DNA from: Pseudomonas oryzicola
GTDB lineage: Bacteria > Pseudomonadota > Gammaproteobacteria > Pseudomonadales > Pseudomonadaceae
NCBI RefSeq assembly: GCF_014269185.2
Contig: NZ_JABWRZ020000001.1
Span: 1,017,001-1,081,000 of the forward strand
Length of the DNA: 64,000 nt
Direction of reading: 5' to 3'
Under the pieces are notes generated by a model, which did no database searches, was not told where the DNA came from, and saw only the letters and a list, made by a program, of their open reading frames with translations. The translations under genes were made by a program, and so were the position numbers. This document shows positions 37,506 through 45,536 of the stretch, one piece after another (the stretch's first letter is position 1; every line of letters begins with the position of its first letter).

Positions 37506-38414
37506 ATGAGCAGCCTTGCCCAACCTGCCACCGCCTTTCGCCACGCCGCAGCCGACGGCTACATTCTCGGCGGCTTCCGCTGGCGCCACGCCCAACCTGA
37601 CACCCAGCGGCCGCTGGTGATCATCAATGCTGCCACTTCGGTACGCTGCCGCTATTACTCGCGCTTTGCCGACTACCTGTTCGCCCAAGGCTGCGATGTG
37701 CTGACCTACGACTACCGCGGTATCGGCGAATCCCGCCCGTCATCGCTGCGCGGCTTCCAGGCCAGCTGGAGCGACTGGGGCCGGCTGGATTTCGAAGCCA
37801 TGCTTGCGCACGCAGCAGAACATTTCCCCGGCCAGCCGGTGGACGTGGTGGGACACAGCTTTGGCGGCTGCGCAGTGGGCTTGGCGCCGTCTGCGGGGCA
37901 GGTACGCCGGGTGGTGATGGTCGGCGCGCAATTCGCCTACTGGCGAGATTACGCGGCCGGGCAGCGCTGGCAGCTGTTCGGCAAGTGGCATGTGCTGATG
38001 CCGCTGCTCACCCGGGTGTTCGGTTATTTCCCCGGCAAGCGCCTGGGCTGGCTGGAGGACACGCCATCCGGCGTGGTGCATGACTGGGCCACACGTACCC
38101 CGCGTTATGAGCAACGCCCCAGCGGGCGGGCGCTGGCGATGCTACCGTTCGCCCAGGTGCGGGCGGCGACGCTGGCGATCAGCCTGACCGACGACCCCTT
38201 TGGTACCGTGGCGGCGACGGAGCGCCTGCTGGGCTACCTGCAGGGTGCTGAACGCTGCCACTTGCGCATTGCGCCTGGGGATATCTCGGTCGGGGAAATT
38301 GGCCATTTCGCGTTCTTCCATGATCGGTTTCGCGAGAGTTTGTGGCCGGTTGCGGTGCAGTGGTTGCAGCGGGGTGGGTTGGCAGCTGGCGTGCCGGGGA
38401 TAATCATCAGCTGA
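37506..38414 (+). CDS. Alpha/beta-fold hydrolase
   Basis: A 302-residue serine hydrolase. GDxSxG-type elbow VVGHSFGGCAVGL gives the nucleophile Ser near residue 117, and YDYRGIGESRPSS gives the preceding oxyanion-region strand. The likely His is in the C-terminal IGHFAFFHDRF. No signal peptide. The start ATG 37506 has AGGGAA upstream; an extension to 37362 runs through REP sequence and is rejected. Substrate unknown. Confidence 0.85.
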   Translation: MSSLAQPATAFRHAAADGYILGGFRWRHAQPDTQRPLVIINAATSVRCRYYSRFADYLFAQGCDVLTYDYRGIGESRPSSLRGFQASWSDWGRLDFEAMLAHAAEHFPGQPVDVVGHSFGGCAVGLAPSAGQVRRVVMVGAQFAYWRDYAAGQRWQLFGKWHVLMPLLTRVFGYFPGKRLGWLEDTPSGVVHDWATRTPRYEQRPSGRALAMLPFAQVRAATLAISLTDDPFGTVAATERLLGYLQGAERCHLRIAPGDISVGEIGHFAFFHDRFRESLWPVAVQWLQRGGLAAGVPGIIIS

Positions 38415-38429
38415 GGTTGATACAGATTC

Positions 38430-38448
38430 GGGGCTGCAAAGCAGCCCC
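38430..38448. terminator. Hairpin between the hydrolase gene and hopJ-like gene
   Basis: GGGGCTGCAAAGCAGCCCC, identical to the 19-mer at 12875-12893, placed between convergent gene ends 38414 and 38456. Confidence 0.6.
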
Positions 38449-38455
38449 GGCAATT

Positions 38456-38797
38456 TCAGGCCTTGCGCGAAAGCGGCAGCCCGGCAAACTTCACACCGGC
38501 CAGGCCATGCTTGATCAGCGCGCGGATGTTGCCATGGTCGCTGCCCTCGGGCGTGGCCAGCACGTCACGGTAGTGCTCGCCAAAGGCCAGCAGCGCTTCC
38601 TGGTCGCTCAGCCCTTCCAGCAGCGCCAGGCCCAGGGTCTTGCACGAGCCTTCGTTCTGCCCGGCCGCATTCGCCACGCCGCCGTTGTCGAAGGCTTGTG
38701 GCTGGTAGCTGTAATGGTCGGCAATGAACGCCAGGGTGTCGGCGAACACGTGTTTGCCGCTTGCCAGGCTGGCGCGCAGGGTGTCGAGGTCAGTCAC
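38456..38797 (-). CDS. HopJ-family protein
   Basis: A 113-residue acidic protein: TLRASLASGKHVFADTLAFI, HYSYQPQAFDNG, NAAGQNEGSCKTLGLA and FGEHYRDVLATPEGSDHGNI. These are the hallmarks of the HopJ family, named from a plant-pathogen type III effector but widespread in saprophytic bacteria, where it is a cytosolic protein of unknown role. It overlaps the DUF1244 gene by 8 bp in the folM operon, so an effector role is unlikely here. Confidence 0.88.
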   Translation of the reverse strand: MTDLDTLRASLASGKHVFADTLAFIADHYSYQPQAFDNGGVANAAGQNEGSCKTLGLALLEGLSDQEALLAFGEHYRDVLATPEGSDHGNIRALIKHGLAGVKFAGLPLSRKA

Positions 38798-39086
38798 GAG
38801 GTTTTCCTTTTTCGAACGCCGCTTGTTGCTCGGCGCTGGCTTCTTTCTGGTATTGGGCTTTCCACTCGGCGTATGGCATGCCGTATACCGCTTCGCGGGC
38901 GTCGTCGAGGCTTACGTCGAGCTGGCGCTCGTCGGCTGCCGCCTTGTACCACTTGGACAGGCAGTTGCGGCAAAAACCGGACAGGTTCATCAGGTCGATG
39001 TTCTGGACGTCGGTGCGCTTTTGCAGGTGTTCGACCAGGCGCCGGAACGCGGCGGCCTCGAGTTCGAGCTGTTGCTGTGGGGTCAT
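38790..39086 (-). CDS. DUF1244-family protein
   Basis: A 98-residue protein. It contains AFRRLVEHLQKRTDVQNIDL, MNLSGFCRNCLSKWY (two closely spaced Cys) and DAREAVYGMPYAEWK, the conserved DUF1244 core. Function is unknown. It is embedded in the folM-DUF1244-hopJ operon: 9 bp after folM and overlapping hopJ by 8 bp. Confidence 0.9.
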   Translation of the reverse strand: MTPQQQLELEAAAFRRLVEHLQKRTDVQNIDLMNLSGFCRNCLSKWYKAAADERQLDVSLDDAREAVYGMPYAEWKAQYQKEASAEQQAAFEKGKPRD

Positions 39087-39095
39087 TGGCTTCTC

Positions 39096-39788
39096 TCAGG
39101 TCATGCGGTTCTTCAGGTGGCGGCCACCGTTGATGACCACCTGGCTGCCGGTGCTGTACTGGCTGGCGAGCAGGTACTTGACCGTCTCGATCAGCGGGCC
39201 GGCGCCGGGTTCGAATTCCAGCAAGGCCTTCTTCAGGGTTTGCTGGCGATAGGTTTCGTCGCCCCCTTCCTTGAGGATCAGCAGCCCGGGAAGGATACCG
39301 TTCACACGCACCTTGGGCGCATATTTTTCGGCGAACGACAGCACCATGTTCTGCAACGCGGCCTTGGTTGCGGCATAACCGATATGGCTTTTGCTGCCGC
39401 GCGAAGAGGTTTCGTCGCAAATGTGGATGATGTCGGCCTTTTCCTCCCTGGCCAGCAGGTCGCCCAGCGCCAGGTTGAGGTGGTAGGGGGCTTCGACGTG
39501 CAGGCGGAACATGGTTTCGAGATTGTCGAGGCCATCGTCCAGCCACAGCGAGGCGTTATGGATGATGGCGCGCAGGCCATCGTAATGGCTATGCAAGTAG
39601 TCGATCAGGGCCTGGCGGTCGGCCGCCTGGCACAGGTCGGCCTGGAACTGCACGATGTTCGGGTGGGCCGCCCCTGGCTGGGCGCTGCGGCTGGCACTGA
39701 CCACCGTGTGGCCTGCCTGGGCCAGTTCAAGGGCCAGGGCCAGCCCGACACGCTGGCTGGCTCCGGTTACGAGAATTGGGCTGTTCAT
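39096..39788 (-). CDS. folM: Dihydromonapterin/dihydrofolate reductase FolM
   Basis: A 230-residue short-chain dehydrogenase. It has the NADP motif TGASQRVGLALALELA at the N-terminus, DLCQ and IIHNASLW (NNAG-like), and the YAATKAAL active-site Tyr-Lys near residue 148. FolM reduces dihydromonapterin to tetrahydromonapterin, the phenylalanine hydroxylase cofactor in Pseudomonas, and acts as minor DHFR. ATG 39788 is chosen from the fold; the frame is open to 39890. It heads a three-gene operon. Confidence 0.88.
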   Translation of the reverse strand: MNSPILVTGASQRVGLALALELAQAGHTVVSASRSAQPGAAHPNIVQFQADLCQAADRQALIDYLHSHYDGLRAIIHNASLWLDDGLDNLETMFRLHVEAPYHLNLALGDLLAREEKADIIHICDETSSRGSKSHIGYAATKAALQNMVLSFAEKYAPKVRVNGILPGLLILKEGGDETYRQQTLKKALLEFEPGAGPLIETVKYLLASQYSTGSQVVINGGRHLKNRMT

Positions 39789-39864
39789 GTTCGGGCGGTC
39801 AACTTGTCTGGTCTGTCGTTGCCGCCCAGCATACCTCAAGAATTTTGCTCTTGTACCGCTGCGC

Positions 39865-40425
39865 TCAGCGGCTGCGCAGTGCTGGTCCACCGCGTGGCAC
39901 GGCCTGTAGCCAGCCGGCCAGCAGGCGGGTGGACAGCGGGATGAACAGGTAGACCATCACAGGCGTCAGGGCCAGGGTGCTGAGCAGTACCCGAGGCAGC
40001 AGATCCAGCGCTGCCAGCCAGTGCCCGAACACCAGGTTGAACACCAGCGAGACCGGGAAGAAAGCCAGCCATATAGCCACGGCCTGTTTCCAGCGCGGCG
40101 GTTTTTGCACCGTGTTGGTGCCGAACCAGTCATCGATACCGCTTACGCGCGCTTCTCTGGGGCGTTCAAACAGGCCATTGCCACGTTGCAACCAGGCCCG
40201 GCGCGAAGCGGAGTGCTCCCAGGCATGCAATGTGGGTTCGTCACTGAAGCGGAAGATGATCTGGAACTCATCGCCATCGCTGGGTGGGGCGAGGATGCCC
40301 GAGCCGAGGTAGCCGGGGAAGTCGGTAGCCAACTGCTCGCCTTCATGCAGCCAGGCCAGCAGGTCCTGGTAGCGGCCATGGGCGGCGCGGCGCGAAACCA
40401 TCAGGGTAACGGGTGGGGTAGACAT
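39865..40425 (-). CDS. ABM-domain protein with two membrane helices
   Basis: A 186-residue protein. Residues about 1-95 form an antibiotic-biosynthesis-monooxygenase-like domain (PPVTLMVSRRAAHGRYQDLL, FQIIFRFSDEPTLHAWEHS). Then two membrane helices follow (AVAIWLAFFPVSLVFNLVFG and LLSTLALTPVMVYLFIPL). This ABM-plus-two-TM design is a common family of unknown function. AGGAGAT precedes ATG 40425. It is divergent from the MerR regulator. Confidence 0.82.
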   Translation of the reverse strand: MSTPPVTLMVSRRAAHGRYQDLLAWLHEGEQLATDFPGYLGSGILAPPSDGDEFQIIFRFSDEPTLHAWEHSASRRAWLQRGNGLFERPREARVSGIDDWFGTNTVQKPPRWKQAVAIWLAFFPVSLVFNLVFGHWLAALDLLPRVLLSTLALTPVMVYLFIPLSTRLLAGWLQAVPRGGPALRSR

Positions 40426-40636
40426 CGTGTATCTCCTGGCTACAGGGCTGGCGGGTAGCTGGCCCTTCTGGCTGAGTCGTCCGGGGTGGTGGGCGACGCA
40501 GGCATGCATGCAAGAATCGGGCGCGGATTATCGCGTATCGGCGTGCATCGGCAAATGTCAGCCGGCAAACGGTCGATCCCTGCGGCCGTCGACGTCGTAG
40601 TAGACTAGTGCTCGACTTCCGCCCACAGGATACTCC

Positions 40637-41578
40637 GTGAAGATGAACGAACAGGGACGTAATCCAGTGATCGATGCGGGCCTGATGCAGCAGGACCTGT
40701 TTCCGATCCGTGAGGTATCCCGCCTGACCGGCGTCAATGCCGTGACCTTGCGCGCCTGGGAACGCCGCTATGGCCTGATCCAGCCAACCCGCACCGACAG
40801 TGGTCATCGCCTGTATTCGCAGGCCGACATCGATGACGTGCGGCGCATCCTCGGCTGGCTGGAGCGCGGTGTGGCGGTGAGCAAGGTCGCCAGCATTCTC
40901 GCGCGCGACCATGCCCTTGCCGGGCCGGCAGGCGCGGCGACTGACGCCTGGGCGCGCTGGCAACAGCAGATTCGCCAGGCGCTGCAACGGTTTGACGCGG
41001 CAGGCCTGGACCGCTTGTTTAACGAGGTGTTCGCCGCAAGTACCCTGGACCAGGTGTTCAGCGAAGTGTTCATGCCAGTGTGGCATGACCTTGCGGTCGG
41101 GCAGGGCAGTTACGGGCAAGCCAGCGAGTGGCTGTTCCTTGACCAGTTCCTGCGTGGCCGGGTGTTCGCCCGCCTGCAGCTTGCCCACGCGCCACGCCGG
41201 CGCACAGTACTGCTGGCGCCGCTTCCGGGGCAGTCCCACGAGCTGGAATTGCTGGTGACCAGCCTGATTCTGGGCAGCGACGAGATTGGTGTGACCCTGT
41301 TGCCGAACGGCCAGCCGCTGGCGGAACTGGCGCTGGTCTGCGAGCGCCTGAAGCCGGATGCCCTGGTGCTGTTTTCGCACCAGTCCCTTACCGTAGAGGT
41401 CAGTCGACGCCTGGCGCGCCTGGTGGCCGGGCTCGAGTGCCCGTTGCTACTGGCCGGTGAAGCGGCGGAGCTGGCACAGGACAGCCTGGCGGGCAGCGCG
41501 ATAGCCTGCCTGGGCGCGCAGGGCAGCGTGATGCGCCAGCGTTTGCGGCAATTTCTGGCCGGTCAGCTGGATACCTGA
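40637..41578 (+). CDS. MerR-family regulator, class II LitR/CarH-like (PplR-type)
   Basis: A 313-residue protein. It has a MerR winged helix at about 20-90 (FPIREVSRLTGVNAVTLRAW, GHRLYSQADIDDVRRI), then a helical bundle and a B12-binding-type Rossmann domain (VLLAPLPGQSHELELL, DEIGVTLLPNGQPL). In photosensory CarH/LitR the helical motif W-x9-EH supplies the upper histidine for adenosylcobalamin. Here the EH position reads ASEW, so that ligand is missing, and ExH reads QSH. That fits class II LitR proteins, which in P. putida KT2440 act with a LOV photoreceptor. GTG 40637 lies 6 nt after AGGA. The 3' end overlaps the convergent PilZ-like gene by 16 bp. Confidence 0.85.
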   Translation: MKMNEQGRNPVIDAGLMQQDLFPIREVSRLTGVNAVTLRAWERRYGLIQPTRTDSGHRLYSQADIDDVRRILGWLERGVAVSKVASILARDHALAGPAGAATDAWARWQQQIRQALQRFDAAGLDRLFNEVFAASTLDQVFSEVFMPVWHDLAVGQGSYGQASEWLFLDQFLRGRVFARLQLAHAPRRRTVLLAPLPGQSHELELLVTSLILGSDEIGVTLLPNGQPLAELALVCERLKPDALVLFSHQSLTVEVSRRLARLVAGLECPLLLAGEAAELAQDSLAGSAIACLGAQGSVMRQRLRQFLAGQLDT

Positions 41579-42180
41579 GTGTGCAGTTCGGGGTGAGCCC
41601 GGCGGTGGGCCTGCAGAATGTAGTCGCGCAGGCGCTCGATCTCTTCTGCCGGGCTTTGGCTGAGGTCATAGGCGGCCAGGTCCGGGCCGATGCGCCGGCT
41701 CAACACACCCAGCAGTTCGATGGGGTTGATGCCACCAGGGGCGAAGCATAGTTCGAAGCGGGTAGGCGCTGTGGGCAAGCCACGGATTTCAACCAGCGTA
41801 CCTTTGAACGATATGTCACGAACCCACAGGCCGCTGTCCTGGCCATGGGCATCGAGCAACGCGCTCGGCTGTTCCAGCGAGAGGCGCCACGGGCGCAAAC
41901 TGGGGCCGTCTTCGTAGATTTCCGGCGAGCCCAGTTGCAGGTGCAGGGCGTGGAACTCGTCTTCCACCAGTTGCAGCGGGAAGCTGATCTGCTGGTTGTT
42001 GAACTGGGCCTGCAAGGTGACTTGCTCGTTGGCCACCAGACGGGTGAGCAAGCTCTGGATTCGGCGATCGCCATTGACCAGCAGGCTCGACATGGGGTCG
42101 GCCAGGTTCAGTTGCGGCGAATGCTGCATGCTCTGTATGAAGTCCAGCTCGTCCTGAGTCAGGAGCGCTTCTGCTTGCAT
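41563..42180 (-). CDS. PilZ-domain-like protein
   Basis: A 205-residue protein. The N-terminal half (LTQDELDFIQSMQHSPQL, LLTRLVANEQVTLQAQF) resembles a YcgR-N-type barrel. The C-terminal half has PilZ-like VRDISFKGTLVEIRGLP (DxSxxG) near residue 125, but no clear RxxxR just before it beyond LRPWRLSLE. c-di-GMP binding is therefore uncertain. ATG 42180 is chosen; upstream start is TTG 42210. It lies 59 bp downstream of the co-oriented LOV gene, suggesting cotranscription. Confidence 0.75.
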   Translation of the reverse strand: MQAEALLTQDELDFIQSMQHSPQLNLADPMSSLLVNGDRRIQSLLTRLVANEQVTLQAQFNNQQISFPLQLVEDEFHALHLQLGSPEIYEDGPSLRPWRLSLEQPSALLDAHGQDSGLWVRDISFKGTLVEIRGLPTAPTRFELCFAPGGINPIELLGVLSRRIGPDLAAYDLSQSPAEEIERLRDYILQAHRRAHPELHTQVSS

Positions 42181-42239
42181 GATCGAACTCGAGGGTGACA
42201 ATTTCTTCAACGCGATTGACCGCGAGCTTCGCGCTTGGT

Positions 42240-42668
42240 TCAGCTGCGTTCGTCGGGTTTCGGACGAGCGCGCATTTCGGCCAGCTCCCGCTCCAGTTCG
42301 ACCTGGCGGCTCACGTCTTTCTGGATACCGATGAAGTAAGTGCGTTGTTCGACGTCGTGCCTCACCGGGGTGATCGACAGTTCATTCCAGAAGGTGCTGC
42401 CATCCTTGCGGTAGTTGCGCAGCACTTCGCGGCACGGGCGGCCTTCGGCCAGCGCCTTGCGAATGCGGGCGCGGCCAAGCTGGTCGCGGTCGTCGGCCTG
42501 CAGGAAGCGGCAATCCTGATAAAGGATTTCGTCACGGCTATAGCCGGTCAGGCGTTCGAAGGCGGCATTCACGTAGATGAGGATGGTGTCGTCGCCTTCC
42601 TGTTCGGCGACCACGATCCCGTCATTGGATGCATCGACCATGGATTGCAATAGTTGCGCGTTGATCAT
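42240..42668 (-). CDS. Short LOV blue-light photoreceptor (PpSB1-LOV-like)
   Basis: A 142-residue single-domain flavoprotein. The LOV core includes GYSRDEILYQDCRFLQ with the photoactive Cys53 that forms the adduct with FMN, followed by the RNYRKDG and FWNELSITPV strands and YFIGIQKDVSRQVELE. N- and C-terminal helices replace any output domain. Length and residue numbering agree with PpSB1-LOV of KT2440, known for very slow dark recovery. It is next to a PilZ-like gene and a LitR-like regulator, and likely signals by protein contact. Confidence 0.93.
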   Translation of the reverse strand: MINAQLLQSMVDASNDGIVVAEQEGDDTILIYVNAAFERLTGYSRDEILYQDCRFLQADDRDQLGRARIRKALAEGRPCREVLRNYRKDGSTFWNELSITPVRHDVEQRTYFIGIQKDVSRQVELERELAEMRARPKPDERS

Positions 42669-42784
42669 GTTCGGGGGCCATTGGCGAAGAAGGGCTGAAG
42701 AAGCGACTAGAGTAGAGGCGGCCTTTTGCCAGCGCTGAATGCTAGTATCCTACGTTTTCACTCAGTTTCGGAATCCTCTACTCG

Positions 42785-43240
42785 ATGAAAGTCGCCATTA
42801 TTTCCGGATCGGTCTACGGCACCGCCGAAGAAGTCGCCCGTCACGCCGAAGTGCTGCTCAAGGCTGCCGGCCTGGAGGCCTGGCATGCGGCGCGCGCTAC
42901 CTTGCAGGACCTCGAAGGATTTACCCCTGACGCCCTGCTGGCCGTCACCTCGACAACAGGCATGGGCGAGCTGCCGGACAGCCTCATGCCGTTGTACAGC
43001 AGCATCCGCGATACGCTGCCAGCGGCCTGGCGTGGCCTGCCGGGTGCGGTGATCGCGCTGGGCGATTCCAGCTATGGCGATACCTATTGCGGTGGCGGTG
43101 AGCAAATGCGCGAGCTGTTCGCCGAGCTGGGCGTGCGGGAAGTACAGCCGATGCTGCGCCTGGACGCCAGTGAGACGGTAACCCCCGAAGTGGATGCCGA
43201 GCCTTGGCTGGCTGAGTTGGCTGTTGCATTGAAAGCCTGA
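42785..43240 (+). CDS. Flavodoxin (MioC-like)
   Basis: A 151-residue flavodoxin. The FMN phosphate loop is SGSVYGTAEEVA at residues about 8-19, followed by TSTTGMGELPDSL (first aromatic-loop region) and ALGDSSYGDTYCGGG (second FMN loop). It is a soluble electron carrier, and a candidate partner of the Fpr encoded upstream at 21.9 kb. It is divergent from the LOV gene by 116 bp. Confidence 0.9.
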   Translation: MKVAIISGSVYGTAEEVARHAEVLLKAAGLEAWHAARATLQDLEGFTPDALLAVTSTTGMGELPDSLMPLYSSIRDTLPAAWRGLPGAVIALGDSSYGDTYCGGGEQMRELFAELGVREVQPMLRLDASETVTPEVDAEPWLAELAVALKA

Positions 43241-43260
43241 CAATTTCTTTTGCCTGTACC

Positions 43261-43292
43261 GGCCTCTTCGCGGGTTCGCCCGCGAAGAGGCC
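43261..43292. repeat. REP hairpin (perfect 14-bp stem, UUCG loop)
   Basis: GGCCTCTTCGCGGG-TTCG-CCCGCGAAGAGGCC, the same stem as at 34569 with a different tetraloop, between convergent flavodoxin and LysR genes. Confidence 0.85.
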
Positions 43293-43304
43293 AGCAAGGG
43301 CAAC

Positions 43305-44201
43305 TCATTCCTTGCCGTCTGGCACTGGCCGCTCGTTCACCAACGCCAACCACGCCTGCGCTGCCCGTGACAGATACGCCCCGCGCCGCCAGATGAAGGC
43401 GATGTCCCAACGCAGATCCTTTGGCGAGCGCAGCGGCAAACGCACTACCCCAGGGCGTTGCAGTGCTTTTGCCACCACTCGGGGCAGCAAGACCACGCCC
43501 TGGCCCGCCGCCACCAGCGCGGCAAGGAAGTCTGCCTGGCCACTGCGCCCGCCTTCCTTGGGGGTAAAGCCTTGTTGCTGGCACGCCTTCAGCAACCGGT
43601 CGTTGAGCACGAAGCTGCGCTGGTACAGCAGAAACGGAGTGTCGGCCAACTGCCGCAGGTCTACCCCGTCCTGGTCCGCCAGCTCGTGGCCGACCGGCAG
43701 CAGGGCATCCAGTGGCTCGTTGCAGAAAGGCTGGTAGTCGAGCGCCTCGTCAGCAGGTGTCAGGCTGCCGCCCAGCTCCAGTTCACCACTTCTGACAGCC
43801 TGTTCGATGCTGCGGCTGCCGCCTTCGAGCAGTTGAATGACGATGTTCGGGTGGCGACGCCGATACTCGGCGAACAACCCGGCGAACAGCGCGTCGCTGC
43901 CCAGCATCGGCAAGCCCAGGCGCAATTCGCCGCGGCCCATCTGGCTGAGGTCGTCCAGTTCGCCTAGCAGTGCCTGGCGTTGGCGCAGCAACGCTTCGCC
44001 ACGCTCGAGCACGATGCGCCCGGCTGCCGTCAGGTGCAGTTGTGAAGCCTGGCGCTCCAGCAATGGCTGGCCCAGATCTTGCTCCAGCTGGGCGACTTGC
44101 TTGCTGACGGCCGACTGGCTGATGTGCAGAGTTTGCGCTGCCTGGGTGAAACCACCGCGATGGACGACTTCGATAAAGCTGCGCAGCTGTTTGAATTCCA
44201 T
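43305..44201 (-). CDS. LysR-family regulator, CidR-like
   Basis: A 298-residue LysR protein: MEFKQLRSFIEVVHRGGFTQ, HTH with HISQSAVSKQVAQLE, and effector domain from about 90 (GELRLGLPMLGSDALFAGLF). It is divergent from lrgA/cidA-lrgB with only 96 bp between starts, the usual arrangement of CidR controlling the holin/antiholin-like genes. ATG 44201 is preferred over the 44240 extension. Confidence 0.88.
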   Translation of the reverse strand: MEFKQLRSFIEVVHRGGFTQAAQTLHISQSAVSKQVAQLEQDLGQPLLERQASQLHLTAAGRIVLERGEALLRQRQALLGELDDLSQMGRGELRLGLPMLGSDALFAGLFAEYRRRHPNIVIQLLEGGSRSIEQAVRSGELELGGSLTPADEALDYQPFCNEPLDALLPVGHELADQDGVDLRQLADTPFLLYQRSFVLNDRLLKACQQQGFTPKEGGRSGQADFLAALVAAGQGVVLLPRVVAKALQRPGVVRLPLRSPKDLRWDIAFIWRRGAYLSRAAQAWLALVNERPVPDGKE

Positions 44202-44297
44202 GATCACAATTCCATTCTGGAATGGTGCGTAGTCTAACAATTCGCTTCTGGCCTAGGCAGCCGGATCTTAAAATGAGGGCCTGTCGAGGACTCCCCC

Positions 44298-44684
44298 ATG
44301 AAACCCGCGTTACTGAAAAAAGCCCTGCGCCTGTTGCTCGAACTGGCGACCCTTTGTTTTCTGTTCCTGTTCGGCGGCCAGCTTGCTGCCTGGTTGGGCT
44401 GGCCGATTCCGGGTGGTGTGATGGGCCTGGCATTACTGCTGCTACTGTTCGCTTCAGGTGTGCTCAAGCCGGCCATGCTGCAACTGGGCGCGGGCTGGCT
44501 GATGGCCGAAATGCTGCTGTTTTTCATTCCGGCATTGATGAGCCTGCTCGACTACGGCGCCCTGATCCGTGACGAAGGCTGGCGCATCTTGCTGGTAATT
44601 GCCATGAGTACATTGATGGTGATGGTGGTGACCGCACTGACCGTGGAACTGGTATGCCGCTGGAGGTTGCGCCATGAGCCTTGA
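44298..44684 (+). CDS. CidA/LrgA-family holin-like protein
   Basis: A 128-residue protein with four membrane helices. Family core: FLFLFGGQLAAWLGWPIPGG and VMGLALLLLLFASGVLK, then GWLMAEMLLFFIPALMSLLD. LrgA/CidA proteins form small membrane oligomers linked to murein hydrolase control, and in several bacteria to export of metabolites such as pyruvate or glycolate. The stop overlaps the next gene by 11 bp. Confidence 0.9.
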   Translation: MKPALLKKALRLLLELATLCFLFLFGGQLAAWLGWPIPGGVMGLALLLLLFASGVLKPAMLQLGAGWLMAEMLLFFIPALMSLLDYGALIRDEGWRILLVIAMSTLMVMVVTALTVELVCRWRLRHEP

Positions 44685-45360
44685 ACCCATGCCGCTGTTC
44701 TGGCTCGCCCTGACCCTGCTGGCCTATCTGGGCAGCCGCTGGCTGTACCGGCGTAGTGGGCGCTACCTGCTGTCGCCGCTGATCCTGGTGCCGATCCTGT
44801 TGCTGGCGGTGGCGGTACCGCTGCACACCGCCTATGCCGAGTATGCCCGCAATACCCATTGGCTGATGAATGTACTCGGCCCGGTGACCGTGGCATTCGC
44901 GGTGCCGATCTGGCAGCAGCGGATCATGCTGGCACGCCACTGGCCGGCACTGATGACGGGCATGGTCGCCGGCAGCAGTGCCTCGATTGCCAGTTCCTGG
45001 GGGCTGGCTCATCTGCTCGCGCTGGACAGTACGACCAGCCTGTCGTTGGTGCCGCGTTCGATCACCACGCCGTTTGCCATGCCACTGGCCCATGACCTGG
45101 GTGGCGTACCGGAGCTGACCGCAGTATTCGTGATGTTCACCGGCGTACTCGGCGCCATGTTCGGCGGCATTTTGCTGCGCTGGTTGCCGTTGCGCACGTC
45201 GCTGGCGCGTGGGGCGCTGTTTGGCGTCGGTGCCCATGGTGCAGGGGTCAGCCGTGCGCATGAGGTGGGTCGCGAGGAGGGTTCGGTGGCGGGCCTGGTG
45301 ATGGTCCTGACCGGTCTGCTGAACCTGTTCGCGGCACCGCTGCTGGCCATGCTGCTCTGA
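44674..45360 (+). CDS. LrgB/CidB-family membrane protein
   Basis: A 228-residue membrane protein with six or seven helices. Signatures include LGPVTVAFAVPIWQQ, SLVPRSITTPFAMPLAHDLG (the highly conserved PKSxTTPIA-type motif) and GVGAHGAGVSRAHEVGREEG near the C-terminus. It is cotranscribed with the LrgA-like gene (11-bp overlap) and works with it. Confidence 0.92.
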   Translation: MSLEPMPLFWLALTLLAYLGSRWLYRRSGRYLLSPLILVPILLLAVAVPLHTAYAEYARNTHWLMNVLGPVTVAFAVPIWQQRIMLARHWPALMTGMVAGSSASIASSWGLAHLLALDSTTSLSLVPRSITTPFAMPLAHDLGGVPELTAVFVMFTGVLGAMFGGILLRWLPLRTSLARGALFGVGAHGAGVSRAHEVGREEGSVAGLVMVLTGLLNLFAAPLLAMLL

Positions 45361-45536
45361 CCGTTCGTGCCACTGACTCGCTCAGTCATCAAGCTGGCTG
45401 GCAATGCAAGTTCAAGGCCCTGGGCTGCTGGCTAGACTCAGCCTCGACTCAGAGAGCACATGTAAGTGCCGAGGTGACATGCTATGAGCACAGCCTTGCC
45501 TTGTTCAGCCAACACCACTTCACCGGGACCTTTCTG

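Noticed and set aside
38456..38797. HopJ gene as evidence of a type III secretion effector
   Set aside because: It lies in a folM operon with no secretion genes or Hrp box, and the family is common in non-pathogens.
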